This document shows, piece by piece, positions 9,831 through 19,828 of a stretch of DNA of 58,812 nucleotides. Every line of letters starts with the position of its first letter. Position 1 is the first letter of the stretch. Under the pieces are notes generated by a model that did not search any database, was not told the origin of the DNA, and worked only from the letters and a program-made list of their open reading frames with translations. Made by a program: the position numbers and the translations under genes. The DNA comes from Chrysophaeum taylorii (lineage: Eukaryota; Sar; Pelagophyceae; Pelagomonadales; Pelagomonadaceae): positions 1 through 58,812 of the forward strand of contig JAQMWT010000217.1 of the NCBI GenBank assembly GCA_029834535.1, read 5' to 3'.

Positions 9831-12800
9831 ATGTCGGCGGCCGCGGCGGCGGCGGAGGCGAGGCCGCTCAAGGTTGAGGAGGCGTACGTTGCGGGCCTGA
9901 GGGCTCACAGGAAGAAGGTGGAGGAAGAGCATGGTCGCACGGAGAATCCGATAACCGGCGAGGTGTTGGATGTAATGGAGGAGTGCGTCAAGCTGCGGCT
10001 GGGGAGCGAGGGGTATGGAGAAGTTTTAACAAGTCTCGGGCGCGAGCTGTCGAGCCAGACGGTCGTGTGGGTCGCGAAGGAGGCCGACGGAGAGCAGGAA
10101 GCGACGATCATTCGGGCGAACGGCGAGGGGTCGTACGACGTGTCGTACACGGTGTTTGGAAAGAAGGAAAAACAGGTGATACTGAAGGACGTCGGGCGCG
10201 AGCGGCTCGCTCCCCAGTCCTTGCTGGTGGTCGGGGAGCCCGCCGCCGGGAAGTCGACGTTTTGTAAGCAGCTGGTGACATACTGCGCGCGGCACGAAAA
10301 GTGGTTAGTTCCGGTGCTCGTGCGCGTCGCGGACCTGTCCTCGTCGGCCGAATCAGAAGAAGACATGGTTTGGGCGCGAATCGGGGGGTGTCCGGTGGTG
10401 GCCGAAGCGCGGCGACGGGGCCAGTTGCTGGTGGTGCTGGACGGGTACGACGAAAGCGGGGATCTTCTCCGCGAACGGCTCGACCGCGAGCTCGCGCTTT
10501 ACTCGCGGAGGTATCATCAGGTGGTCGTGACTTCGAGGGAAACGGCGCGCGCGTCGTTCGCGACGCGGAGGTTTCGGCGGATCGAGGTGTCGCGGTTGGA
10601 TGCGACGCAGCAGAAACGGATCGTGGAAGCGCGATTGCCGAGCGCAGAAGCGGCTATTCTTTTGAAAGAGCTGTCGGCGAACGCCGCGCTCGCGAGAATG
10701 GCCGAAAACCCGTTGTTGTTAGAGGTGACGGCTTCTGTCCTCAAGACGCGCAACGACGTGGTCGCCAATCGAAGCCGCATCTACGCGGTGGCGTTGGACT
10801 CGATGCTGCGGAAGGACGTGGATAGGGGCGCGTTCCGGCGTTTGGCGTGGACGGCGCATACCCGGCGCCTCCGAGATATGGAGGAAGAATTGGTTTCGGA
10901 AATCGTACCCGGGTTGGACTTGAAGAAAGTCGAGCGAGGACAGTTTCCCGCCATGGCGTACACCGAGGGGAAATACCGGTTTTCGCACTTGACTTTCCAG
11001 GAGTTCCTCGCCGCCGAGTACGCGCGGTCCTCCGTGGACCCCGTCGAGTTCCAGCGCGTCGTAGGCGAGCCGCGGGATCTCGCTCGCGACGCGTGGTGGC
11101 AGACGGTCTTGGAGATGTTCTGCGATTTGGCGCCATTCTTGCAGAATATCGGGAATTTGTTTTTGGTCCGCGAGGATAATGCCGTAGTTCTGGACAACCT
11201 CACCGACAAATCCGCGAACTGCGTCGCCGCGCTCCTTCGCACGGCATCCCCGACAAAAATTAGCTTGCGAGGCGGATCGTTGAGCTCGTTGTCGGGGTTT
11301 TTGTTTCCGGACGGCCTCGCCGAGCTCGATCTCTCCCGGAACAACATTGGCCCCGACTGCGGTATCAAAACCCTCCCCGACACCCTCCAATCCCTCAACT
11401 TGTCGGAAAACAAGCTGATGCGCGGCAATATCGTCGACGCCTCGCACGGCGAGATGCTGGAGGCCGCGGCGCGATCTATGGCCGTCTCCACGGGCCGTCG
11501 CATGCTCGACTCCTTTTTCCAGCCCGACACCTCGTGGCTCGAGAAGTTGGAGACGATACTGCCTTTGAATTTGAGAGTGTTGGATGTTCGGTCGAACGGC
11601 CTGAATTTTGCGGCGGGTCTGCTGCTCTACGACTTTGCGAAATCGCGCCGAGGCGTGCTCGAAACGATATGCGGGATCCCGGTCGGCCTCCGGATGCGCA
11701 ACGGTGCCTTCGTGCGGTTCGAGGCGGCCGCCACCGCGACGCAAGAAGAAGACGTGGACGAGGAGGAGTTTTCGGCGGCACCCCGGCGCGAGGCGGCGGC
11801 GGCTTCGGTCGTCGACGCGTCTTATTTGGAAACCGGCGGCGCCGTTCTTCTCGCCAAAATCCTGCTCGACCACCCGCAACCTCTGATGAAGGTCTTGAGC
11901 CTGAGGAACCAACGGCTCCCCACGGACGCCGCCCGCGCCCCCGAGCTGTTCGCGCTCCTGGGAGACGCGTGCTTGTTTGGCGCGCCGAGCCTCCGGGAAC
12001 TCGACGTCAGCGAGTGGTGGGACGCCGGGTTGATGGCCGGCCGGGCGCTCGGGTCGCGCGTATCGCGCCACCCGACCCTCGAACGCGTCAAGCTCGGGGT
12101 CCGGGGTGTCCTGGAGCTCCGACAGCCCTCGGTCGTCGTGGCGCCCAAGTCTTTATCGGGCGACGACGCGGTGTTGCTGAAGAACGTGGGGGCCGGGTGC
12201 CTGGCCGAGTGCCTCTCGCCGTCGACCGAGGAGGTCGACCTTTCCGCGTGCGGCGTCGGCGCCGAGGGTCTCGTCACCCTCTGCGGGCATATTCCGAGCC
12301 TCCGCAAAATCAACGGCCTCGACCTCGACGCGTGCGTGCGAGGAAGCGCCGCCGTCAAGCCGACCCGACCGCTCGCGACGTCCGACGAGACTCTGATGCT
12401 ACTGAGTCGCGTCCGCGCGCTCGCGGCGGAGGAACGAGATCGCGTCGTAGCCCTCGACCTCGCCGACTGCAACATGAGCTCCAAGAGCCACGTCCACGCG
12501 AAGTTTCCGTTTATCGGGACGACCGGAAACTGCGACGGCGGCTGCGGGCAGTGCTTCCGCGGCAACACCGACAGGCTGTGGCGCTGCGACCAGTGCGACT
12601 ACGACGAATGCTCGGCCTGCCACGCGAGCCCTTGTCCGATGGTGTTTTGCGCCGAGACTGTTGTTTCTCTCCCCAATCTCCGGCGCCTCAGCCTCGCGCG
12701 CGCCCAGTGGCAGGGCCAGATTGGTCGGTCCTCGCGCGACGTTCTGGGGTACGAAAAGCTCGGGGCCGCGTTCGAGGCGAGCGCGATAGAGTATCTCGAC

Positions 12801-15146
12801 CTCGGCAGGAACCACGACTCCGGACCAGGGTTTGCCAGGATGGTCTCGTTCGTCGCGAGGATGCCAAAGCTCCGCGTCGTCAAGCTCTCCGAAGACCACG
12901 ACTTTCGCTTCGACCATTTTCTGACCGCCAAAGTCGTCGACCCGCGGCGGGCGATGGCGGTCTCGGAGCTGCTCTTGCTCGCGCACCTTCTTTCGCGCAA
13001 TTTATCTCTTCGGGTCCTCGACCTCTCGCGCCAATCCAACGTGACCTCCGCGGTCGCCGAAGTCCTTCGCGAGAGTCTCCTCGCGGCGGCGCCGAAACTG
13101 GAGGTCGTGAGCGTGCGCGCGAATTCGGCCGTCCTTCGCCTCGACCTGACCGCGCCCGAAATCCTCGCCTCTCGATCGTCCTGCACGAACCTCCAAACCC
13201 TCGCGCCCCTCTTCGACCTCGTGCTGCGGCGCGCTTCGGCGGGAAACGACGTCGTCGTCTCCAAAATCGACTTCAGCAACCTCGACTTTGGCGACGAAAA
13301 GAATATCGAAATAGGACGAGCGGCCGCCAAATGGCTGCTGCTGCGAACGAATACCGACGCCGGTGGTTCGACGACGTACAACAACTCCCTCCTTTTGGGA
13401 GGAGAATTAGCCTCGAAGGAAACGATCGACCTCTCGAGACGGCCTATCATGGCTCACGGAGTTGTCGTCTTGGCGGAGACTCTGGGAGCCTACTCGGCGC
13501 TCACCGACCTCGACCTCGCCGAAACGGGCTTGTCGGGCGCGGCCGCCGAACGCCTCTTCCAGCAGTGCCTCCTCCTCGGCCGCGTCGCGCGCCTCGACGT
13601 CTCCCGCAACCAATTGTTTGGTCTCGGAGGCCTCGCTGCGGCGGGCGACTTTCTCGGCAAGGATAGGTCGCTCCGCGTCTTGAGGATGCAGCGCGTCAAC
13701 CTCCAGATGCACGAAGCTCCCGAATTCGAGCGATTTTCGTCGGCGATGGCTACGAACACGACCCTCGCCGAGCTCGATCTCCGCTCCAACGCGATTCCGC
13801 GATCCTTCGAAATCGCGGTCCGGCGCTGCTTCGAGAAAAGACCACTCGTCGCGTACCCGCTCGAATCGAAGCTCGCGTTTTTGTTGTGCCCCCGAGCCCG
13901 CGACCTCCCCCGACCTTCGAGCGCAGCGAGCGCCGCGTCGCTCGCCGAAATCGACGATTCCGACCACCACGTCCTTCCAAACATTTTTTCCTACCTCGGC
14001 GACGCGCGGATCCTGCGTTTGGACTCGCACTTGGTCGCGATGATGCAGGTCGACCCGACGGCCGCGCTCGATCTCCTCGTCGAGCGGGAAGACCACCGCC
14101 CGGACGACGCCGCCGACGCCGACGCCGACGACGTCGTTCTCGTGGCGGAGGACGACGTCGACGCCCTCCTAGAACCGCGAGACGATGATGATAGTAATAA
14201 TTCTTCTTCGGTTTGGGCGCGCGTCCTCTTCATGCCCGACAGCGAGCAGCTCGTGGATCGCTTGATTCTAGAAGACCAACGCCTGGACGAAGCCGCGCGA
14301 GCGCCGGATCTTCTCGTCCGCGCGCTGAGACACCCCCGGCACTACCCCCTCGCGCTCCGCATGCTCCGCGACTGGGGTGCCCGCGTCGCGAATCCAGTCC
14401 GCGACGCCCTCCTCGCCGACCGCAACGCTCTATGGTTCGAAATTCTCGTCTCCGACGCGGGCTCGACTCTCGCCGACGCGCTCTGCGCGCGACATCCCGA
14501 CCTCGAGAAAGCCGCCGCCTCCGAGGACCTCCTCGTCGCGACGCTGTCGAAGAACCCGGTCCGCGACTGGCGCAAGGCCCTGCAGATCCTCGACCGCGGC
14601 GCCGTCGTCACGCCGACGGTAAGAGACGTCCTCCTCGAACCCGTCGACCTCGCGGCCGCCGACCCCTCCACCCCCTTCCACCAAGCCTGCGACCTCCGAG
14701 GGGCCGTCGTCCTCGAGAGCCATCATCCCTACCGCGCGATCCGCGTCGACGACTATCTCCCCGCGTCCCTTCCGGGCGCTTCTCGTCTCTGCGTCAAGTT
14801 CGACCCCCGCTCCCGCACGCTCGACCGCTACGCCTACGTCACTCTACACCGACCCGAGGCCCGCCGCTCCTCTTCGTACCACGCCCTCGCCGGACCCTTC
14901 TCCCGCGACGCCTGGCCCGGCGTCAACGGCGAGCCCGCCCTCGACCTCCACACCGACGCCTTCACCCTCCGATTCTCCTCCGACGGCGACCAAAACTCCC
15001 TCGCCCCCCTCTGGGGCTGGAAACTCGTCGCCTTCGCCACTCAACTCGCACCCTCGCCCTCCATCTGGTCCACCCTCAACGCCCACCCCCGCTGCCGACC
15101 CCTCGTCCACGCCCTCGCCAAATCCGACCCCTCCCTTCTTCTTTAG
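9831..15146 (+). CDS. NACHT-LRR protein with Tudor-like and ZZ zinc-finger domains
   Basis: The 1771-residue protein is one uninterrupted frame. Domains in order: a helical N-terminus; a Tudor/Agenet-like barrel (about 72-124, with WVAKEADGEQEATIIRANGE and a following YDVSY); and a NACHT ATPase with Walker A GEPAAGKST (135-143), Walker B LLVVLDGYDES (about 199-209), sensor VVVTSRE, NPLLLEV and the NACHT-associated FSHLTFQEFLAAEY (about 384-397). Leucine-rich repeats run from about 474 (LDLSRNNI, LNLSENKL). A ZZ/DC1-like zinc finger interrupts them (about 898-940; eight Cys in CDGGC..CF, CDQCDYDECSACHASPC). More LRRs reach about 1340. A helical region has a duplicated unit of about 38 residues (about 1491-1528 and 1564-1602), and a beta-rich C-terminal domain starts near 1620 (ESHHPYR, FDPRSRT, WGWK) resembling CUB/galactose-binding-like modules. 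The plan is that of an NLR/STAND signalling ATPase that senses a ligand through its LRRs; the trigger and output are unknown. Confidence 0.9.
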   Translation: MSAAAAAAEARPLKVEEAYVAGLRAHRKKVEEEHGRTENPITGEVLDVMEECVKLRLGSEGYGEVLTSLGRELSSQTVVWVAKEADGEQEATIIRANGEGSYDVSYTVFGKKEKQVILKDVGRERLAPQSLLVVGEPAAGKSTFCKQLVTYCARHEKWLVPVLVRVADLSSSAESEEDMVWARIGGCPVVAEARRRGQLLVVLDGYDESGDLLRERLDRELALYSRRYHQVVVTSRETARASFATRRFRRIEVSRLDATQQKRIVEARLPSAEAAILLKELSANAALARMAENPLLLEVTASVLKTRNDVVANRSRIYAVALDSMLRKDVDRGAFRRLAWTAHTRRLRDMEEELVSEIVPGLDLKKVERGQFPAMAYTEGKYRFSHLTFQEFLAAEYARSSVDPVEFQRVVGEPRDLARDAWWQTVLEMFCDLAPFLQNIGNLFLVREDNAVVLDNLTDKSANCVAALLRTASPTKISLRGGSLSSLSGFLFPDGLAELDLSRNNIGPDCGIKTLPDTLQSLNLSENKLMRGNIVDASHGEMLEAAARSMAVSTGRRMLDSFFQPDTSWLEKLETILPLNLRVLDVRSNGLNFAAGLLLYDFAKSRRGVLETICGIPVGLRMRNGAFVRFEAAATATQEEDVDEEEFSAAPRREAAAASVVDASYLETGGAVLLAKILLDHPQPLMKVLSLRNQRLPTDAARAPELFALLGDACLFGAPSLRELDVSEWWDAGLMAGRALGSRVSRHPTLERVKLGVRGVLELRQPSVVVAPKSLSGDDAVLLKNVGAGCLAECLSPSTEEVDLSACGVGAEGLVTLCGHIPSLRKINGLDLDACVRGSAAVKPTRPLATSDETLMLLSRVRALAAEERDRVVALDLADCNMSSKSHVHAKFPFIGTTGNCDGGCGQCFRGNTDRLWRCDQCDYDECSACHASPCPMVFCAETVVSLPNLRRLSLARAQWQGQIGRSSRDVLGYEKLGAAFEASAIEYLDLGRNHDSGPGFARMVSFVARMPKLRVVKLSEDHDFRFDHFLTAKVVDPRRAMAVSELLLLAHLLSRNLSLRVLDLSRQSNVTSAVAEVLRESLLAAAPKLEVVSVRANSAVLRLDLTAPEILASRSSCTNLQTLAPLFDLVLRRASAGNDVVVSKIDFSNLDFGDEKNIEIGRAAAKWLLLRTNTDAGGSTTYNNSLLLGGELASKETIDLSRRPIMAHGVVVLAETLGAYSALTDLDLAETGLSGAAAERLFQQCLLLGRVARLDVSRNQLFGLGGLAAAGDFLGKDRSLRVLRMQRVNLQMHEAPEFERFSSAMATNTTLAELDLRSNAIPRSFEIAVRRCFEKRPLVAYPLESKLAFLLCPRARDLPRPSSAASAASLAEIDDSDHHVLPNIFSYLGDARILRLDSHLVAMMQVDPTAALDLLVEREDHRPDDAADADADDVVLVAEDDVDALLEPRDDDDSNNSSSVWARVLFMPDSEQLVDRLILEDQRLDEAARAPDLLVRALRHPRHYPLALRMLRDWGARVANPVRDALLADRNALWFEILVSDAGSTLADALCARHPDLEKAAASEDLLVATLSKNPVRDWRKALQILDRGAVVTPTVRDVLLEPVDLAAADPSTPFHQACDLRGAVVLESHHPYRAIRVDDYLPASLPGASRLCVKFDPRSRTLDRYAYVTLHRPEARRSSSYHALAGPFSRDAWPGVNGEPALDLHTDAFTLRFSSDGDQNSLAPLWGWKLVAFATQLAPSPSIWSTLNAHPRCRPLVHALAKSDPSLLL

Positions 15147-15260
15147 TCTTGTTATTATTTAAGCTTGTCGAATTATTATTCGTACACTCTTTCGGACTTC
15201 CGGATTCTTCTCTCTACTCGTATACGTAATTATTCAGAACTGAACTGAATTGAAGTGAAG

Positions 15261-16169
15261 ATGCGGCTCCGCGTTCAATGGTTCAACGGGTGGACTGCTT
15301 CGCGACACAGAGACTCGCACGACTCCGAGGAGGAGGAGGAGGAGGAGGTGAAAGAGACGGAGATCGAGGCCGAGCTCGAGTACAACCAGGACGACCTCAA
15401 GGAGATTCTCCACTCGACCGCCTTCTCTACCATTCCCATCTGCCGAATGCTCCTCTTTGTCAAGGGGAGGGACCCCCTGACGCTCGCCACGGGCGAGGAT
15501 CGGACCCTCGGGGAGCTCGGGCTCCGGGAGAACGACGTGATTCTCGTCAAAGATAACCAGGGAACCGGTCCGCCATACGGCATCGACATGGTACGTTACG
15601 GTCTCGTCCGCTCTCCCTCCGTAAATCTTCTAGACGACACGACATCCCAAGATAGTGCCCCCGTGCTGCGGTGTCGGCCCTTTGTGGTCCAGTCCCTCCG
15701 CTTCACGCCCTTTGTTGTCGAGTTCAACGTCGATAACTTCAGACAAACCAAAACCCCGGCCTACGCTCACGGCTACCTGGCCTCCTCGCACCTCGACGTC
15801 GTCGAATTCCTGCAGCCGCCCCGCTTCGATTCGCGCTGGGGCTCGCGGGCGGGCGCCGCGACGGGCGGCTGGCGCCAGGTCTGCTCCCAGCACGTCCAGG
15901 GCCCGAGCCTCTTCGGACCCTCCCCAAACCTACGCGAGCCGACGCCGCGGGAGGAGGCTTCGGGCCTCGTCCGCGTCTCCATCATCCCCCCCACTGGCTG
16001 GAAAAACGGCACCCACTACCACGTCGTCCTCGTCGCCGAGGGACCCTTTGACGAGATGCGGGGCCTCGCCTGGGCCTTCAAGGTCAGGCTCCGCAAGCGA
16101 TCCCCGCCGCCAACCCCCGTCTTCAAGCGCCAAAAGACCGACGAGTACATGGGGGAAGACGCACCATAA
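15261..16169 (+). CDS. ubiquitin-like domain protein, function unknown
   Basis: The 302-residue protein starts with a short strand (MRLRVQWFNGW), a Glu-rich loop, then LLFVKGRDPLTLATGEDRTLGELGLRENDVILV (about residues 65-97), which follows the second half of a ubiquitin-like fold (LIFxGkxLxDxxTLxxLGIxxGDVI). The remaining 200 residues hold beta-like stretches (SLRFTPFVVEFNV, VRVSIIPPTGWKNG, HYHVVLVAEG) and end in a basic tail with a possible nuclear signal (KRQKTDEY). No catalytic motif is seen. It follows the NACHT-LRR gene by about 115 bp on the same strand, and both start codons are preceded by the same GAACTGAACTGAA leader, which may mean shared control. A possible GT...AG pair near 15591-15651 exists, but the frame is open throughout, so no intron is called. 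Confidence 0.7.
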   Translation: MRLRVQWFNGWTASRHRDSHDSEEEEEEEVKETEIEAELEYNQDDLKEILHSTAFSTIPICRMLLFVKGRDPLTLATGEDRTLGELGLRENDVILVKDNQGTGPPYGIDMVRYGLVRSPSVNLLDDTTSQDSAPVLRCRPFVVQSLRFTPFVVEFNVDNFRQTKTPAYAHGYLASSHLDVVEFLQPPRFDSRWGSRAGAATGGWRQVCSQHVQGPSLFGPSPNLREPTPREEASGLVRVSIIPPTGWKNGTHYHVVLVAEGPFDEMRGLAWAFKVRLRKRSPPPTPVFKRQKTDEYMGEDAP

Positions 16170-18640
16170 TCATGCTTATCATTCTTTATTATCGTCGACC
16201 ACCTCGACCAATTTTTTATTATTGTGCAGATATTATATATGAGCACCTTTCTTTAATTACCAGCGACCGACCCCTCCTTCTTACGAGACTCGTCTGACGC
16301 GCGACGACGACGACGACGACAGGCGTTACTCCCGCCTCGTCACTATTCTCCGCGACTTCGCCATCCCCGGCCTCGATGAGGATTTCGGTGGCTCTGCCAA
16401 TTTTGCCACTGGACTCCTGCCCGCAGCCCTACGGCCGCCGTACCGCGGCAACGCAGCGCCCGGCATGACATCATATTAAGTCCGCCACGAGTGCCTCTTC
16501 GACCTCAAGACTCTCGCGCGTCGCTCGACGGGTCTACACTTCCGGCCGTACCGCTTAGATACGTGTACGGTGGCTGCTGCATTTCCCGCGACACGTCCTC
16601 GCGATCGTGGGCCACAACCCGGGGAAAGAGACGACTCCCCGGCCGAGCAGCGTGCTTTCGCAGCTACGGCGTCGTCGATAGTCTCGTCCTCGGCGCCCCG
16701 GGCGAGGCCAGCGAGGCGGCGTCACAAGCTCGCTCGCACCGGCACAATAATAATCGGTCAGCGTTTTGTCGACCGCGGCCGCGCCAACGTCGCCGAGGCA
16801 ACCACCGCATCCAGCTCCACCGTATTTACATTGAGTAGGGCCTCGCAGCTGCTGCCATAGGCTGGGCTCGCTGTTCCCACATCGCGCTCAGCCCTCGGGG
16901 GGGGGAGGTAAGCTGGCTGCTCGCGAATGACATTCGTATCCGCGCGGATGGACTTGCTTACACGCCCTGCGGGCCCGCGCTCTCTGACCAGCCCCTCGCA
17001 GTCATGTGTTGGGCCGGCAGCCACTCACCCTGAACTGTTCCCGCTCCGCAACAAGTGACTAACTCTCGCACCGTTGATGAACGCAGACGTGGTGCTGCTG
17101 TGTGGATTTCTTCGACTACCAGGCGTGCGTTGTCGATCCCGCGCTGACGCTGTCGGCGGGAGATTGGGATTCCAACAGTGGCTGCTCCAACCCTGCGCGA
17201 ATAAACACCACCTTGTAAAAGCTGCAGCAGCAGCTGTTTGTTTGGAGGGTGTGTGTCGCGAGCCAGCGCGCAAGCTGCGGGAAATCTTCGCGGCTTGGGG
17301 CTCGCCAACTTTCCTTGGAGTCTCGATCGTGAAGCGCGCGGGGCCAATGCGGCGCGACGGCGCAGGCGCTATGCTAGGCATGCGTCCTTCGGAGCGCCAG
17401 CTCGGAAGAGGATTTCCGTCGCCACGACCTGCGGCTATAATTGACGGCCGCGGCGTTTGTGACGTGCCTTTCGGCGTTAGGCCCAACGACGTAAGTGCTG
17501 CTGCGGGAGATGCTACAAGCCCAGTGCACGACTCCGAGCCTACGGACTAGATGCTCGCGAGGACGAGTGGGTTGCTGTCTTGGTCGAGTCGCTGCATGCA
17601 GCCTTTTGATGAAGAATGAAGGCTGGCCCGTTGAGTCCGAGGATGCGCTGAGATCAGCTCCCCACGATGAAAACAAATGCGCGAGTTTCTCGCTCCGGCG
17701 TGGACTCACAAACGCAAAAGTGATCGATCAGGACGAACGATGACACTGCCTCGCGACATGATATAGATATTGTAAAACAAGCCAGCGTTTGTTCCAGTTG
17801 GTGGTGCTGAGTAGGTTTCGAAGCAATGTTGTATATTGGAATGTTGAGGATCCTCCGAGACGCGGCGCCGGGCAAACGCATCGGCGCTAAACTACTACTC
17901 TTGATGGTCAGGAAAAGTTTCGCGTTTCTTTCTTTCGCTGAACATCGACGTGTTCCACTACGAGCGTGCGGGCAGACCTTCAATAATCTGGCTGGGCTGG
18001 TTAGTTGCAAGACCTCACCGCGAGCACTGTCTCCTCGAGAGACAGGCACCACAATGCATCACTAGGCTGGGAAAATCCGCACCTCCGATTCATCGCGACA
18101 TTTTATTTTATTTTATTTTTTCGAGCCAAAGTTCTACCCGTGGACAGGCGCCGTTCCGTACGGAGAAGAAGTAAAACATTCTCCACATTCGACTATCTCG
18201 ATTTAAGGCGGTGGAGAAAAGCCTTGGGGTTCCCTGAGCAGGGAGGCGAAAGGAAATCGAGAGGGTTCGCTTACTCAAATTGATGATGGTTTTAGCGTAC
18301 TTTGGGTTGTTTTTGTTGCTATCCATCTTTGGACTGGCTATATGGCTTGCGAATCCGACGAAACTGAACTAAACTTTGAGCGGTGGAGCGTATATGGCAC
18401 GGTAGTAGTTTGAAACCGCATGGGCTTCTCGCATCGCGACCGGCTTGACCAACATCTCTCCGCGCGGGGTTCCTTGTCTCGTAATCGCCAGCGTCTAGAA
18501 ATACAACGCAGCTATCAGACTCACAAAAATACACGAATTGTGTGTGTGCTATCGCTGCTCAAGGAGACGAGGATAATCATAAAATTAAATAAAAAAGAAC
18601 ATTTCTTCGATGGTTTTTGTCGCCGCTCATTGATACTAAT
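16170..18640. other. gene-poor stretch with decayed coding remnants
   Basis: No intact gene is seen. Plus-strand frames look protein-like but lack an ATG. One runs 16252-16479 and includes RRYSRLVTILRDFAIPGLDE. Another runs from about 16480 to 16860 and includes VRHECLFDLKTLARRSTGLH. A third, near 17094-17220, includes FFDYQACVVDPALTLSAGDW. They could be remains of a transposon or of a broken host gene. I recognise none of them. The sequence 18101-18120 is a TTTTA-type run. Confidence 0.35.
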
Positions 18641-19262
18641 GATTCTCAACGGCGCAAACGACGACGACGACGACGACTTGGCCGACACCGAGATGTCCAA
18701 GACGTGCCGCGCAGCGGCTGATGCCAAGAAGGATGACGTTCATGCGCCACGGGCTCGAACACCTCGCCCAGAACGTACGTCACAGGATTGGCGTGTCGGG
18801 TGCCACAACCATATGCTGCTCGAGCCCACAGTGCGGCCGTTGGAGGAGGCACCGCGTCGATTTCGCAAGAGACGAGAACAGTCTGGTCGGTCGGGAATTT
18901 CACTCCATCCGAAAGGCGTGAGCAAGTCATCAGTCGTGAGCGTCGCGGACCTCGCTCGATGGTGCCGTTATGAGAACACTCATCAAGTGAGTCACGAGCC
19001 ACGCGTTTATTTTCTTCATAATTTGCTACCAGTTATTATTCTATTCAGGTTTTCGAAGGAAAAATTGCGAGCGAGCGGCTGGCGAGCGATATATATCGAT
19101 CAGCGCGGCCGCACGGTCCAGAACGAACTCCTCGTAGACGGGCACCTTCATAACGCGCATCTTCTTGACGAGGGTGACGATGAGGTCCTCGCCCTCCTTT
19201 GGGTAGCTGCGGTCCGGGCCCCGGGGACTTGCGCTCGAACTGGTCGCACCTCCGCGGCGTAG
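18641..19262 (+). other. possible decayed or spliced small gene with a good intron
   Basis: A plus-strand frame from 18420 contains acidic and basic stretches and reaches ADLARWCRYENTHQ, directly followed by a textbook intron (GTGAGT at 18987, T-rich tract, TTCAG ending at 19048; 62 nt). Joining across it continues with VFEGKIASERLAS and stops at about 19152. A second plus frame, 18721-18921, contains a CC/C cluster (ICCSSPQCGRWRR). I do not recognise the protein. It may be noise. Confidence 0.25.
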
Positions 19263-19499
19263 ATAGCTCACCGAGTTCTCCGACCACTTCGCGTCCTCGC
19301 CGTAGAGCGTGCTGCAGCTGTCCATGATCTTCTTGAGGCCGCGAGACTGACCGTTAGCCAAGACGCCCGCCCAGTCCGCGCTCGCCTTTTTGATCCAGAG
19401 CACTCCTCGAGTGGCAGCTTCGTCGTCGTCGGCGACGGGGGCGGTGACACGTTTTCTTTGATGGTCGCCGCTAGCCTGGCCTCCTTTATATCGTCGCAA
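19041..19499 (-). pseudogene. relic, possibly transposase DNA-binding region
   Basis: A minus-strand frame without a good ATG contains ASADWAGVLANGQSRGLKKI and EGEDLIVTLVKKMRVMKVPV followed by YEEFVLDRAAALI. The second piece resembles the helix-turn-helix segment that precedes the catalytic domain in CENP-B/DDE-type transposases (pattern L...L...R....PV...FV...A..L). No catalytic part follows in any frame. It may be the remnant of an element related to the one at 3-5 kb. Low confidence. Confidence 0.3.
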
Positions 19500-19828
19500 C
19501 GCGATTTGCGACCGCCCTGTACCTCACGCTCGCCCAGGCCGCAGTCTCGGCCTGCGCCTTGTTCAAAGCGCTCCTCGCGACAGGCCCCCCGATGGCCACG
19601 ACACGCATCGCCGCCTCACAGACTACGAGCTTGGCCTTGTCGCGGCAGGGCACAGGCACTGCCTGCGGTATCGATCGCAAATTTTCCTTCAGAAACCTAA
19701 GGTTTTCACAAATAACCCGATGAGAACAACTGGTACTGGGTGGTGTTCGGAACACCACCTTTCTCCACAAAAAAGCAAACACTTTTTGCCGTGTGAAGAA
19801 CTAGGGTAAGTAAGCAAGCAAGTAAGGA

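Noticed and set aside
10719..12071. 450-codon open frame antisense to the NACHT-LRR gene
   Set aside because: GC-rich coding sequence gives long antisense frames; the composition is Arg/Gly/Ala-rich without motifs, and the sense strand has clear domains.
11534..13666. 710-codon alternative frame inside the NACHT-LRR gene
   Set aside because: Arg/Pro-rich shadow of the true frame with no domain.
15591..15651. Intron in the ubiquitin-like-domain gene
   Set aside because: GT...AG is present, but its length (61 nt) would shift the frame and the unspliced frame is open to the end.
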